Shown in pieces: positions 23,757-31,179 of a stretch of 64,000 nucleotides of DNA. A program made the position numbers and the translations under genes. Within the stretch, counting starts at the first letter, position 1. The number at the start of each line of letters is the position of its first letter. The notes beneath the pieces are model-generated. The model worked only from the letters and a program-made list of their open reading frames with translations, was not told where the DNA came from and searched no databases. Source of the stretch: Chromatiaceae bacterium (GTDB lineage Bacteria; Pseudomonadota; Gammaproteobacteria; Chromatiales; Chromatiaceae); assembly GCA_024235415.1 (NCBI GenBank), contig JACKML010000006.1, positions 1 through 64,000 of the forward strand. Reading direction: 5' to 3'.

Positions 23757-25016
23757 TTATTGGAAGTTGTATTGCGCTCCCACGGTCACCAGCAGAGCAC
23801 CGGCATCGCTGAAGGTGCCGGTCAGCGCATTGTCGTTTGCGGTTGCCACGAGATTCAGGTCATCACGTTTGGTGTACAGGACAGCACCTGCGAACTCGAG
23901 CTGCTGCGACGCGCGATAGCGGGCTCCTACCGAAACGATCTTGCCGTCCGACTCCGGCAATTCGAAGCCAATCGTTTTCGGCGGTGCCGGTGATTCATCG
24001 ATGGCAAATCCGCCCATCAGGGTCCATCGATCATTCAGATGGTGGGTGATCCCCAGGCGGAAGGTGTTCGAGTCCTGCCAGTTCTTGGCGATCGGGTTGT
24101 CGAAGAAAGGCTGCAGTGGTGGCGCAATCGGCGCTCCGTAGTTGAAATCGAGCTGCTCGTACGACGACCAGTAGGTGCGCTCGAAGACGAACTCGACTGT
24201 GGTATCCGATCGGACGTCCACCGCCGCTGCCAGCGCCAGCGTGGCGGGTAGCGGGATGGTGACCGCGGCGGAGCCGTTATACAAAGTAACCGGACCGGAG
24301 CCGAGCCGGGCGTCACCCTCCACCGTAAGATCGATCTTCGAACGGTAGGTCGCAGACAGGGCGAGCATATCGGTGGGTTCATAGTGAATCGCGAGGTTGT
24401 AACCGAAATCGACCGAGTCTCCCTCCAGGTCGCGGAATATCGAACCCGGCACACGGCTCTTGACCACGCCTTCGCTGTAGACCATGCGCAAGCCACCGCC
24501 GATAGCCAGTTTGTTGGACAGCCGATAGCCGATCGTCGGATTGACTTCGATGGTCTTGAGCGTGAATTCCTCTGCCGAGCGGGCGCCGTAGCCCGACCAC
24601 CTTTTTGACAGCCCGCCGGGTGTGACGATCGATAGGCCGAACCGGGCGTCGCCAACGTATGGGCTGACGTAGTGGAAGGTCGGTACCGGTATGTTTTCGG
24701 TCTCACTGCGATCACTGGCATTGGTGTTGGGTGGTGCGAGCGGCGGATTCTGTGTGCCGCTGAACTTGATGCTGGGCAGGTGTACCAGGGTCAAGTCGCC
24801 GCTGATGGCGCCACCGCCACTATTCAGTGCCATCCCCGCGGGGTTGTAGTAGGAGGCATCCGGACCGTTCGCGTTTGCGATATTGGCGGCTGAAAGTGCG
24901 GTTGCGTTGACTGAGGACTCGGGAAGCTTGTAGCCGGCTGCAAAGGTGTTTGAGCCGACTCCCAACAATAGCGCGGAATACGCGACGGACGTCCATCGAA
25001 CAAGGTCTTTTGCCAT
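23757..25016 (-). CDS. FadL/OmpP1-type outer-membrane porin
   Basis: A 419-residue outer-membrane beta-barrel of the FadL/TodX family, which moves hydrophobic molecules across the outer membrane. A signal peptide (residues 1-27, ending TFAAG) precedes the N-terminal hatch segment: AATALSAANIANANGPDASYYNPAGMAL, typical of FadL (NPAGxA). Aromatic beta-strands continue to the terminal QYNFQ. An AAGGAG site lies before the ATG. It is convergent with dsrE2 and may take up fatty acids, hydrocarbons or other lipophilic compounds. Confidence 0.93.
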   Translation of the reverse strand: MAKDLVRWTSVAYSALLLGVGSNTFAAGYKLPESSVNATALSAANIANANGPDASYYNPAGMALNSGGGAISGDLTLVHLPSIKFSGTQNPPLAPPNTNASDRSETENIPVPTFHYVSPYVGDARFGLSIVTPGGLSKRWSGYGARSAEEFTLKTIEVNPTIGYRLSNKLAIGGGLRMVYSEGVVKSRVPGSIFRDLEGDSVDFGYNLAIHYEPTDMLALSATYRSKIDLTVEGDARLGSGPVTLYNGSAAVTIPLPATLALAAAVDVRSDTTVEFVFERTYWSSYEQLDFNYGAPIAPPLQPFFDNPIAKNWQDSNTFRLGITHHLNDRWTLMGGFAIDESPAPPKTIGFELPESDGKIVSVGARYRASQQLEFAGAVLYTKRDDLNLVATANDNALTGTFSDAGALLVTVGAQYNFQ

Positions 25017-25169
25017 TTTCTCTCCTTCAGCCCTTAGCGCGTTATCGCCGACGCGAAACCTTAAATTTTTGCAGGCTATTTCAGTCTGCGCACTGCTGTC
25101 CAGTGAATCATGGCAAGGGGGTGGTTGTTAGAGCGCATTCGCTTGGCAGACTTGGCTTTATTAACTGGC

Positions 25170-25175
25170 TATAAT
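25170..25175 (+). promoter_or_regulatory. -10 element upstream of the LysR regulator
   Basis: TATAAT occurs 40 bases before the LysR start. No good -35 at 16-18 bases is visible; a TTGGCA at 25143-25148 is 21 bases away. The site is therefore supported only by the -10. Confidence 0.4.
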
Positions 25176-25214
25176 ATAAAGCTCGCTTATTGATCCACTG
25201 AGAGTATTTGATCC

Positions 25215-26120
25215 ATGGCCGATCGTCGGTTGCAAGTCTTCCACACAGTGGCGCGGCTTCTGAGCTTTACCAAGGCAGCCGAGACCCTACATATGACCCA
25301 GCCGGCCGTAACCTTTCAGGTGCGGCAGCTCGAGGAGTACTTCAACACCCGGCTGTTCGACCGTACGCATAATCGGATCAGTCTCACAGAGGCGGGTGCA
25401 CGCGTATTTCAATATTCCGACAAGATTTTCGAGTTGTACGGCGAGATGGAAAACGCGGTCCGCGAGATGACCGGTGAGATCAGTGGTTCATTGACAATCG
25501 GTGCCAGCACGACCATTGCCGAGTACATGCTGCCCGCGTTGTTGGGCGATTTTCGCGCCAAGTACCCGGATGTCAGCATCCATCTGAAGGTCTCCAATAC
25601 CGACGGTATCGTGTCGATGGTCGAAAACAACACGATTGATCTGGGTGTGGTCGAGGCGCCTGTCAGCAACAAGAACCTGGTGGTCGACGAGTGCCGTCGA
25701 GACAACCTGGTTGCGATCGTACCTCCGGGGCACCCGAAGGCGGATCGCAAGCGGATTACGTTGGACGAGCTGCTCGAGTACCCTTTCATCTGCCGCGAAG
25801 AGGGGTCTGGCACGCGCGAGGTGATTGCCGAATACATGAACACCTCACCCGACTGCAACGCCTGCATGAACGTGGCGATGGAACTGGGCAGCCCCGAGGC
25901 CGTCAAGGGTGCAGTGGAGGCGGGCATGGGTATATCGGTGGTGTCCAACGCGACCATCCAGAAGGAGCTTCGCCTGGGCACTCTGGTCGCCATCGAACTG
26001 GACCCGCCACTCGAGCGCCCGTTCTCCTTCGTTCACCAAAAGCAGAAGTTTCGCGTGCGCGTGATGGAGGAACTGCTCGAATTCGCCCGCGCCTATTGCG
26101 AGGCGCACCGCGGGAAATAG
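25215..26120 (+). CDS. LysR-family transcription regulator
   Basis: A 301-residue regulator: N-terminal winged HTH (residues 1-60, LLSFTKAAETLHMTQPAVTFQVRQLEEYFNTRLF) and a periplasmic-binding-like effector domain (88-295; GASTTIAEYMLPALLGDF and EEGSGTREV). The effector part resembles CysL/CbbR regulators, which respond to sulfur or carbon intermediates. The gene lies divergent to the FadL-type gene, so it could control it or itself. Targets cannot be read from sequence. Confidence 0.92.
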   Translation: MADRRLQVFHTVARLLSFTKAAETLHMTQPAVTFQVRQLEEYFNTRLFDRTHNRISLTEAGARVFQYSDKIFELYGEMENAVREMTGEISGSLTIGASTTIAEYMLPALLGDFRAKYPDVSIHLKVSNTDGIVSMVENNTIDLGVVEAPVSNKNLVVDECRRDNLVAIVPPGHPKADRKRITLDELLEYPFICREEGSGTREVIAEYMNTSPDCNACMNVAMELGSPEAVKGAVEAGMGISVVSNATIQKELRLGTLVAIELDPPLERPFSFVHQKQKFRVRVMEELLEFARAYCEAHRGK

Positions 26121-26148
26121 CCGGCAATCGTAAGCAGGTATCTGAAGT

Positions 26149-26526
26149 ATGTTGCCGCCCAAGGCGCATTTGCCACCCGCGCAACAGCGTTTGCTGAAGC
26201 TGTTCAGGGCGCTGTCACCGGCTGCACAGGAAAGCCTCGTGAGCTATGCCGAGTTTCTCGCCGAGCGCGACGGGGCGGCCACCGGATCGTCGGCGCCGCA
26301 GGCCCGGCCGGCCGAAATCGAACGACCGGAAACAGAAAGCGTGATTGCCGCCATTCGGCGCCTCTCCGCAACCTTTCATATGCTCGACAGGGACGACCTG
26401 CTGCACGAGACATCGGCGTTGATGACGGCCCACGTGATGCAGGGCAAGCCGGCGGTAGAGGTGATCGACGAACTGGAAGTCGTTTTCCGTCGCCACTATG
26501 AACGCGTAAAATCGCCGTCTGACTAA
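26149..26526 (+). CDS. Small alpha-helical protein of unknown function
   Basis: A 125-residue protein without signal or membrane segment. The first 45 residues predict helices (QRLLKLFRALSPAAQESLVSYAEFLAER), a proline/alanine linker follows (TGSSAPQARPAEIERPE), then a helical C-terminal half (VIAAIRRLSATFHML... HYERVK). I do not recognise the family. It lies between the LysR gene and the permease with only 12-28 bp gaps, so it may be co-transcribed. Confidence 0.6.
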   Translation: MLPPKAHLPPAQQRLLKLFRALSPAAQESLVSYAEFLAERDGAATGSSAPQARPAEIERPETESVIAAIRRLSATFHMLDRDDLLHETSALMTAHVMQGKPAVEVIDELEVVFRRHYERVKSPSD

Positions 26527-26538
26527 TCGAGCAGTACC

Positions 26539-27603
26539 ATGCGACTTATCACCGACTGGTTCAAGAGAACCTTCTCAGATCCCCAGATCGTATTCCTGAC
26601 GCTTGTGCTGGTGATCGGCTTTGCCGTGGTCCTGACCATGGGCGACATGCTGGCGCCCGTGCTGGCCAGTGCGGTGATCGCCTACCTGCTCGAAGGCCTG
26701 GTGGTGGTGCTCGAAGACCGTGGCATCCCACGCTGGTTGGCCACCACGATCGTATTCCTGGCATTCGTGCTGTTCCTTGCCCTGGTGCTGTTCGGCCTGT
26801 TGCCGCTGTTGTCGCGCCAGGTGACGGAACTGGTACAGCAGCTGCCGAATATGATCTCGGTGGGGCAGAACGCCTTGATGGCATTGCCCGAGCGCTTTCC
26901 CGACGTGATCTCGCCGACCCAGGCCGAAGAGATCCTGAACGGTATCAGGCGTGAGATCGGCAGCTACGGTCAGCAGGTGCTGAGTGTCTCGGTGTCATCG
27001 GTCGTGGGTGTGCTCACGATACTCGTCTACCTCGTACTGATGCCGATGCTGGTGTTCTTCTTCCTCAAGGACAAGGACATCATCATGCGCTGGTTCGGCG
27101 GCTTCATGCCGGGCGAACGCGGGCTTGCCGACATGGTGTGGCGTGAAGTCGATCGACAGATCGCCAACTACGTGCGCGGCAAGTTCTGGGAGATCATCAT
27201 CGTATGGGCGGCAACGCTGCTCGCGTTCTCGTTCTTTGGACTGCAGTACGCGATGCTGCTCTCGGTGCTGGTCGGTCTGTCGGTGGTGGTCCCTTACGTC
27301 GGCGCCACGGTGGTCACCTTCCCGGTGGTGCTGGTCGCATGGTTCCAGTGGGGATGGGGACCGGACTTCGTCTGGGTGACGATCGCCTACCTGGTTATCC
27401 AGGCGCTCGACGGCAACGTGCTGGTGCCCTTGCTGTTCGGCGAGGTCGTCAATCTGCATCCGATCGCAATCATCGTCGCGATCCTGGTATTCGGCGGACT
27501 GTGGGGGTTCTGGGGGGTGTTCTTCGCCATTCCGCTGGCAACACTGGTGAATGCGGTTCTGCGGGCCTGGCCGACGCGCAAGCCAGTGCTCAGTGCCCTG
27601 TGA
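26539..27603 (+). CDS. AI-2E/PerM-family membrane permease
   Basis: A 354-residue membrane protein with about eight helices in the AI-2E transporter (PerM/TqsA) pattern: hydrophobic N-terminus, long soluble helical stretch at 100-155, then DKDIIMRWFGGFMPGER, the IANYVRGKFWEI segment and the final GGLWGFWGVFFAIPLATLVNAVL. Members export autoinducer-2 or act in sodium/proton exchange, so the substrate is open. The gene starts 12 bp after the small unknown. Confidence 0.9.
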   Translation: MRLITDWFKRTFSDPQIVFLTLVLVIGFAVVLTMGDMLAPVLASAVIAYLLEGLVVVLEDRGIPRWLATTIVFLAFVLFLALVLFGLLPLLSRQVTELVQQLPNMISVGQNALMALPERFPDVISPTQAEEILNGIRREIGSYGQQVLSVSVSSVVGVLTILVYLVLMPMLVFFFLKDKDIIMRWFGGFMPGERGLADMVWREVDRQIANYVRGKFWEIIIVWAATLLAFSFFGLQYAMLLSVLVGLSVVVPYVGATVVTFPVVLVAWFQWGWGPDFVWVTIAYLVIQALDGNVLVPLLFGEVVNLHPIAIIVAILVFGGLWGFWGVFFAIPLATLVNAVLRAWPTRKPVLSAL

Positions 27604-27630
27604 CAGGGTGACGCCAGCGGCATCACCCTG
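27604..27630. terminator. Hairpin between permease and DUF2892 genes
   Basis: Inverted arms CAGGGTGA (27604-27611) and TCACCCTG (27623-27630) surround an 11-base partly self-pairing loop. It lies between convergent genes; there is no T-tract, so termination is only likely. Confidence 0.45.
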
Positions 27631-27642
27631 TGTACCTTCCGA

Positions 27643-27825
27643 TCAGTTCTTGCAGGTCTTGATGCCGAACGGCAGATAAACCGGGCACCAGCCGATCGCC
27701 GCAGTGAACAATGGCACCAGGCCAATCGCGCCCAGCCAGTTCTGCGCCATGTAGCCCCAGGCCAGCAGGGCGACCCCTACGACAACACGCAAGATTCGAT
27801 CGATTCCACCTACATTCTTCGTCAT
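27643..27825 (-). CDS. DUF2892 small membrane protein (YgaP C-terminal-like)
   Basis: A 60-residue protein with two hydrophobic helices, starting MTKNVGGIDRILRVVVG and containing GLVPLFTAAIGWCPVYLPFGIKTC, the signature of the inner-membrane DUF2892 (YgaP C-terminal domain). A GGGAG site is at the right distance for the second ATG (27825), not the first (27831). The two cysteines (WCP and KTC) are conserved in the family. It lies 76 bp downstream of the Crp/Fnr regulator's start on the same strand order, so co-regulation is likely. Confidence 0.85.
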   Translation of the reverse strand: MTKNVGGIDRILRVVVGVALLAWGYMAQNWLGAIGLVPLFTAAIGWCPVYLPFGIKTCKN

Positions 27826-27901
27826 GTTCATTCTCCCGGTCTGTTCAAGTTAACGGTGTGACGCGTGCAGGTTAGGCGATCCGGTATCGCGCGTCTGTGA
27901 C

Positions 27902-28582
27902 TTAATCACAATCCACACCGGCGTTGCGCAGTGCTTCCGGCGGGCCCAGTTCGATACGGCCGCGGCTCAGACGAAGCAGGCCACGCTGTTCGAAGTCCTT
28001 CAACACCCGGCTGACCACCTCGCGCGAGGTACCGAGTTCGGCGGCAATCTGTTGATGTGTCGCCTGCAGAACCGACGCCTGGTTCAGTGCATGACTCGCG
28101 AGGTATTCGCCGAGACGCTGATCCATGCGCCTGAAGGCCACCTCTTCGACCAGGCCGATGACGTCGGCGAGGCGACCGGCCAGCAAATTCCAAAGGAAAT
28201 GCCGCCACGCCTCGAAGTCGGACATCCAGCGGACGACCTGTGCGCCGGGGATCAGTATCGCCTGCAGATCGGACTCGACGGTGGCGTTGGCGGGAAAGGT
28301 GCGCCCGCTGAGCATGCAGGATGCTGTGAGAATGCAGCATTCACCCGGCTCAACACGATACAAGGTGATTTCGCGGCCCGATTCGGCGAGCTTGAAAACA
28401 CGCGCCGAACCATGCGTGACCAGGGCGAGATGGCTGCAGAGGTCGCCTTCGTGGCAGATATTCCGTCCACGCTCGAGATCGACTGTCACCGCAAAGCCCA
28501 TCAACTCCTTCATCAATGGCGCATCGGCGGCGATGGCCGGAAACCGGGTGGCGAATCCTCTGGTCTGGTCCGTCTGCAGCAC
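27902..28582 (-). CDS. Crp/Fnr-family transcription regulator
   Basis: A 226-residue regulator with a cyclic-nucleotide-type beta-barrel (20-130), dimer helix and winged HTH (ATHQQIAAELGTSREVVSRVLKDFEQRGLL). The N-terminal cysteines of FNR are absent. Instead the barrel has an unusual GECCILTASCML stretch and further cysteines at NICHEGDLC. The gene lies on the minus strand upstream of the DUF2892 membrane protein; this pairing of a Cys-rich Crp/Fnr regulator with DUF2892 recurs in bacteria and hints at thiol or sulfur sensing, as inference only. Confidence 0.9.
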   Translation of the reverse strand: MLQTDQTRGFATRFPAIAADAPLMKELMGFAVTVDLERGRNICHEGDLCSHLALVTHGSARVFKLAESGREITLYRVEPGECCILTASCMLSGRTFPANATVESDLQAILIPGAQVVRWMSDFEAWRHFLWNLLAGRLADVIGLVEEVAFRRMDQRLGEYLASHALNQASVLQATHQQIAAELGTSREVVSRVLKDFEQRGLLRLSRGRIELGPPEALRNAGVDCD

Positions 28583-28616
28583 GCTCGTCTGGTTGCCGGC
28601 TGGTGAGAACGTTGGG

Positions 28617-31019
28617 CTAGATCACGACCTGGGAAAAATCGTAGTCCATGTTTTCCAACGGCCTCTGGATGAAATTCCCCTGCAGGAAATCGGCGCCTGA
28701 CGACCAGTGAAGATCGATGCTCCGTGGATCGTCGACGTTGGATACGATCACCTTGGCCGACGCATCGTGGGCCTGGCGGATCACACTGCCGATCGTCTCG
28801 CGGTCGGCCTTGAGCAGGCGTGGCGCGATGTTGATGTAGCCCGCCTGCAGGAAGCGAAGGACCTTGAATGCCGCCTCTTTCTCGGGGAAGCGTGACAGCG
28901 AGACATCGACGTCCATATCGCGCAGGGCCTTGATGTTCTGCTGTGCCGTCTTGAGATCCTGCGACAGGTCCGGCAACCGGAAATCCACAACCAGTCCTGT
29001 ACCGACCACCTGCTTGTTGCGCAGGCGGCCCAGCAGCCACGAGGGCAGGTTGACGTCGAGTGCGCTGTGCGACGACTGATGCACGAAGATGCGTGTGCGG
29101 CGGCCGGATTCGCGGCGCTGCTTCAGGATGTCTATCGCGCGTTCGAGTATCCAGCGGTCCAGTTCGGCGCAGACCCCGGCCACTTCGGCAGCCTCGAGCA
29201 GCTGCCGGTCGCCAATCAGATCACCCTGCGCGTTCGCCATGCGCAATACGATTTCGTAGGTCTCGCTGCCACGGGTCTGCAGGTCCAGCATGGGCTGATA
29301 AAGGATGCTGAATGCATTTTCGTGCAGTGTCGCCTTGATGCGCTGACTCAGGTTGTCTTCCGGAGCGGCCAGGATCTCCTGGCTGTCGGCATCAGAGCGG
29401 TGTGTGTGAACGCGGTTGCCACCATGGTCGCTCGCTTCTTCACACGCGGAAGCGGCGCGGCTGACGATACCGTTGGCGTCTTCCAGTCGGTCATCGATAA
29501 AGCAGAGACCGATGCTCGCGGTCGTGCTGACCTGATTGGAGAACGCATGCCCCCCGATTCCCCGCAGAATCGCTTCGGCAAGATGAACTATGTGGTCTGC
29601 CGAATCCCGTCGCAACAGTATGCCAAACGTGTGGTCATCGATCCTTGCCGCCAGGTCGGTATCTGTAATGCGACCAGCGAGGATTGCTCCAAACTCCGAC
29701 ATCAGATGATCGATGCCGCCTACGCCGATCTGCTGCTGCAGTGCCGTCAGGTTGTCGAGACGCACCAGCAGTACGCCCGCCTGTCCCTCATCGGCTGCGC
29801 TGTCGATCTGTTTGGCGACACGGTCGAGAAAGTGCTGGCGTGAAAACAGGCCGGTGACGCGATCATGCTTGGGTGGCTGACCGGTGGCGCTGAGCAGTTG
29901 GCGTGCACGCCTGATTCGCGTTTGCACGATGCCCAACAAATGCTTGGGGCGAATCGGTTTGGCAATGAAGTCATCACCGCCGACACTCAGGGCATCGAGT
30001 TGTTTGTCGGCGTTCTGCTCCCCGGAAAGGAAAACGATCGGTATCGCAACGAATTCCTGATGATCACGGATGATCGTCGTGAGCTCGATCCCGTTCACCT
30101 CGGGCATATAGATGTCCATCAGAATCAGGTCGGGCTTGAACGTTCGCAGGCTCTCGATGACCTTGACCGGTTCAGTCACCTGCAATACTTCGACGCCTGC
30201 CTTTCTGAGTATGGATCCGGCGAAGTCGGCCTGTGTCGGGTCATCCTCGACCACCACGACCCGATACGGTCTCTGCTGGTCGGGTGAAGCAGCGGCACGG
30301 ATCTGTGTCGCCACCGCGGCGGCATCGAGTGGCGCGACCAGGTAGCCGTCACCTCCGGCCCGGATCGCATCGACGCGAAGCTGCAGTGCGGTCGATTTGC
30401 TGACGAATATCAACGGGATGGTGATCGACATGTGGCTGCGCAGGCGCACCAGCTCAGCCGACAGGGGTGGCATCTCGGGCAGCATCGCGGTGTCGGCGAC
30501 GATGACGCGCGGCGCGTGTTCCTGCAGTGCCTGCAGCAACGAGGCGGTGTCGCGGAAATGTTGCACGTTACAACCGTGGTCGCGCAGGGCGCTGGTGAGC
30601 TCGGCGGTCAGGCTGCCTTTGCTGCCCAGCACGAAAACGGCGAGTTCGCCAGCTGGTGGTTCGTGATCATGACTCGCGGTTGTGGTCATGTTCGCAGCTG
30701 TCTTCAGTGCGCGTACCAGACCGGAGATTGCATCGATCTGCGTGCTTCCCGGACTGATGTCCGAGCCCACGAAGGAGCTGAGGTAGACCTCAAGCGAGAA
30801 AACGCTCTCGTTCAGCTGAAACAGTGAATAGGACTTACTGTACTCGGAGATCTCGCGGACCCTGTCATACAGGGCCTCCAGCTGAGCGGCATCCCAGGCG
30901 GTGCCGGTCAATTTGGCCCAGATATCCTCTATCGCCGCGATGCGTTTCGGCAGTTGGCTGACGAATGCGTCGCGCTCCTGCAATTGATTTGCTTCGATAT
31001 CGACCGGCGGTGGCGCCAT
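28617..31019 (-). CDS. FimX-like response regulator with degenerate GGDEF and EAL domains
   Basis: An 800-residue soluble protein: N-terminal helical Hpt-like region (1-110), a pseudo-receiver (125-240), a true receiver (252-375, Asp302 in DLILMDIYMPEVNG), a GGDEF domain (385-540) whose motif reads DDHTF in ARIDDHTFGILL, and an EAL domain (565-790) with EIV in place of EAL and no DDFG motif. Both catalytic sites are lost, so it is predicted to be a c-di-GMP effector, as FimX is for type IV pili. The start at 31019 is a choice; the frame is open to a GTG at 31094. It is divergent from a hybrid kinase. Confidence 0.85.
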   Translation of the reverse strand: MAPPPVDIEANQLQERDAFVSQLPKRIAAIEDIWAKLTGTAWDAAQLEALYDRVREISEYSKSYSLFQLNESVFSLEVYLSSFVGSDISPGSTQIDAISGLVRALKTAANMTTTASHDHEPPAGELAVFVLGSKGSLTAELTSALRDHGCNVQHFRDTASLLQALQEHAPRVIVADTAMLPEMPPLSAELVRLRSHMSITIPLIFVSKSTALQLRVDAIRAGGDGYLVAPLDAAAVATQIRAAASPDQQRPYRVVVVEDDPTQADFAGSILRKAGVEVLQVTEPVKVIESLRTFKPDLILMDIYMPEVNGIELTTIIRDHQEFVAIPIVFLSGEQNADKQLDALSVGGDDFIAKPIRPKHLLGIVQTRIRRARQLLSATGQPPKHDRVTGLFSRQHFLDRVAKQIDSAADEGQAGVLLVRLDNLTALQQQIGVGGIDHLMSEFGAILAGRITDTDLAARIDDHTFGILLRRDSADHIVHLAEAILRGIGGHAFSNQVSTTASIGLCFIDDRLEDANGIVSRAASACEEASDHGGNRVHTHRSDADSQEILAAPEDNLSQRIKATLHENAFSILYQPMLDLQTRGSETYEIVLRMANAQGDLIGDRQLLEAAEVAGVCAELDRWILERAIDILKQRRESGRRTRIFVHQSSHSALDVNLPSWLLGRLRNKQVVGTGLVVDFRLPDLSQDLKTAQQNIKALRDMDVDVSLSRFPEKEAAFKVLRFLQAGYINIAPRLLKADRETIGSVIRQAHDASAKVIVSNVDDPRSIDLHWSSGADFLQGNFIQRPLENMDYDFSQVVI

Positions 31020-31179
31020 TGCGAACAGTACCCTAGTGCTGGTGGCAAGAAAGGAAACTCCCGGAACGCGCCGGGACGGCATGAAGAGCCCCACAGCAAC
31101 GATATGCTATCTGTTCGCGTTCTGCCACAATGATACAGGCCAACGCGCTGTTTCGATTAAATAATGAGGCAGGGGACGC

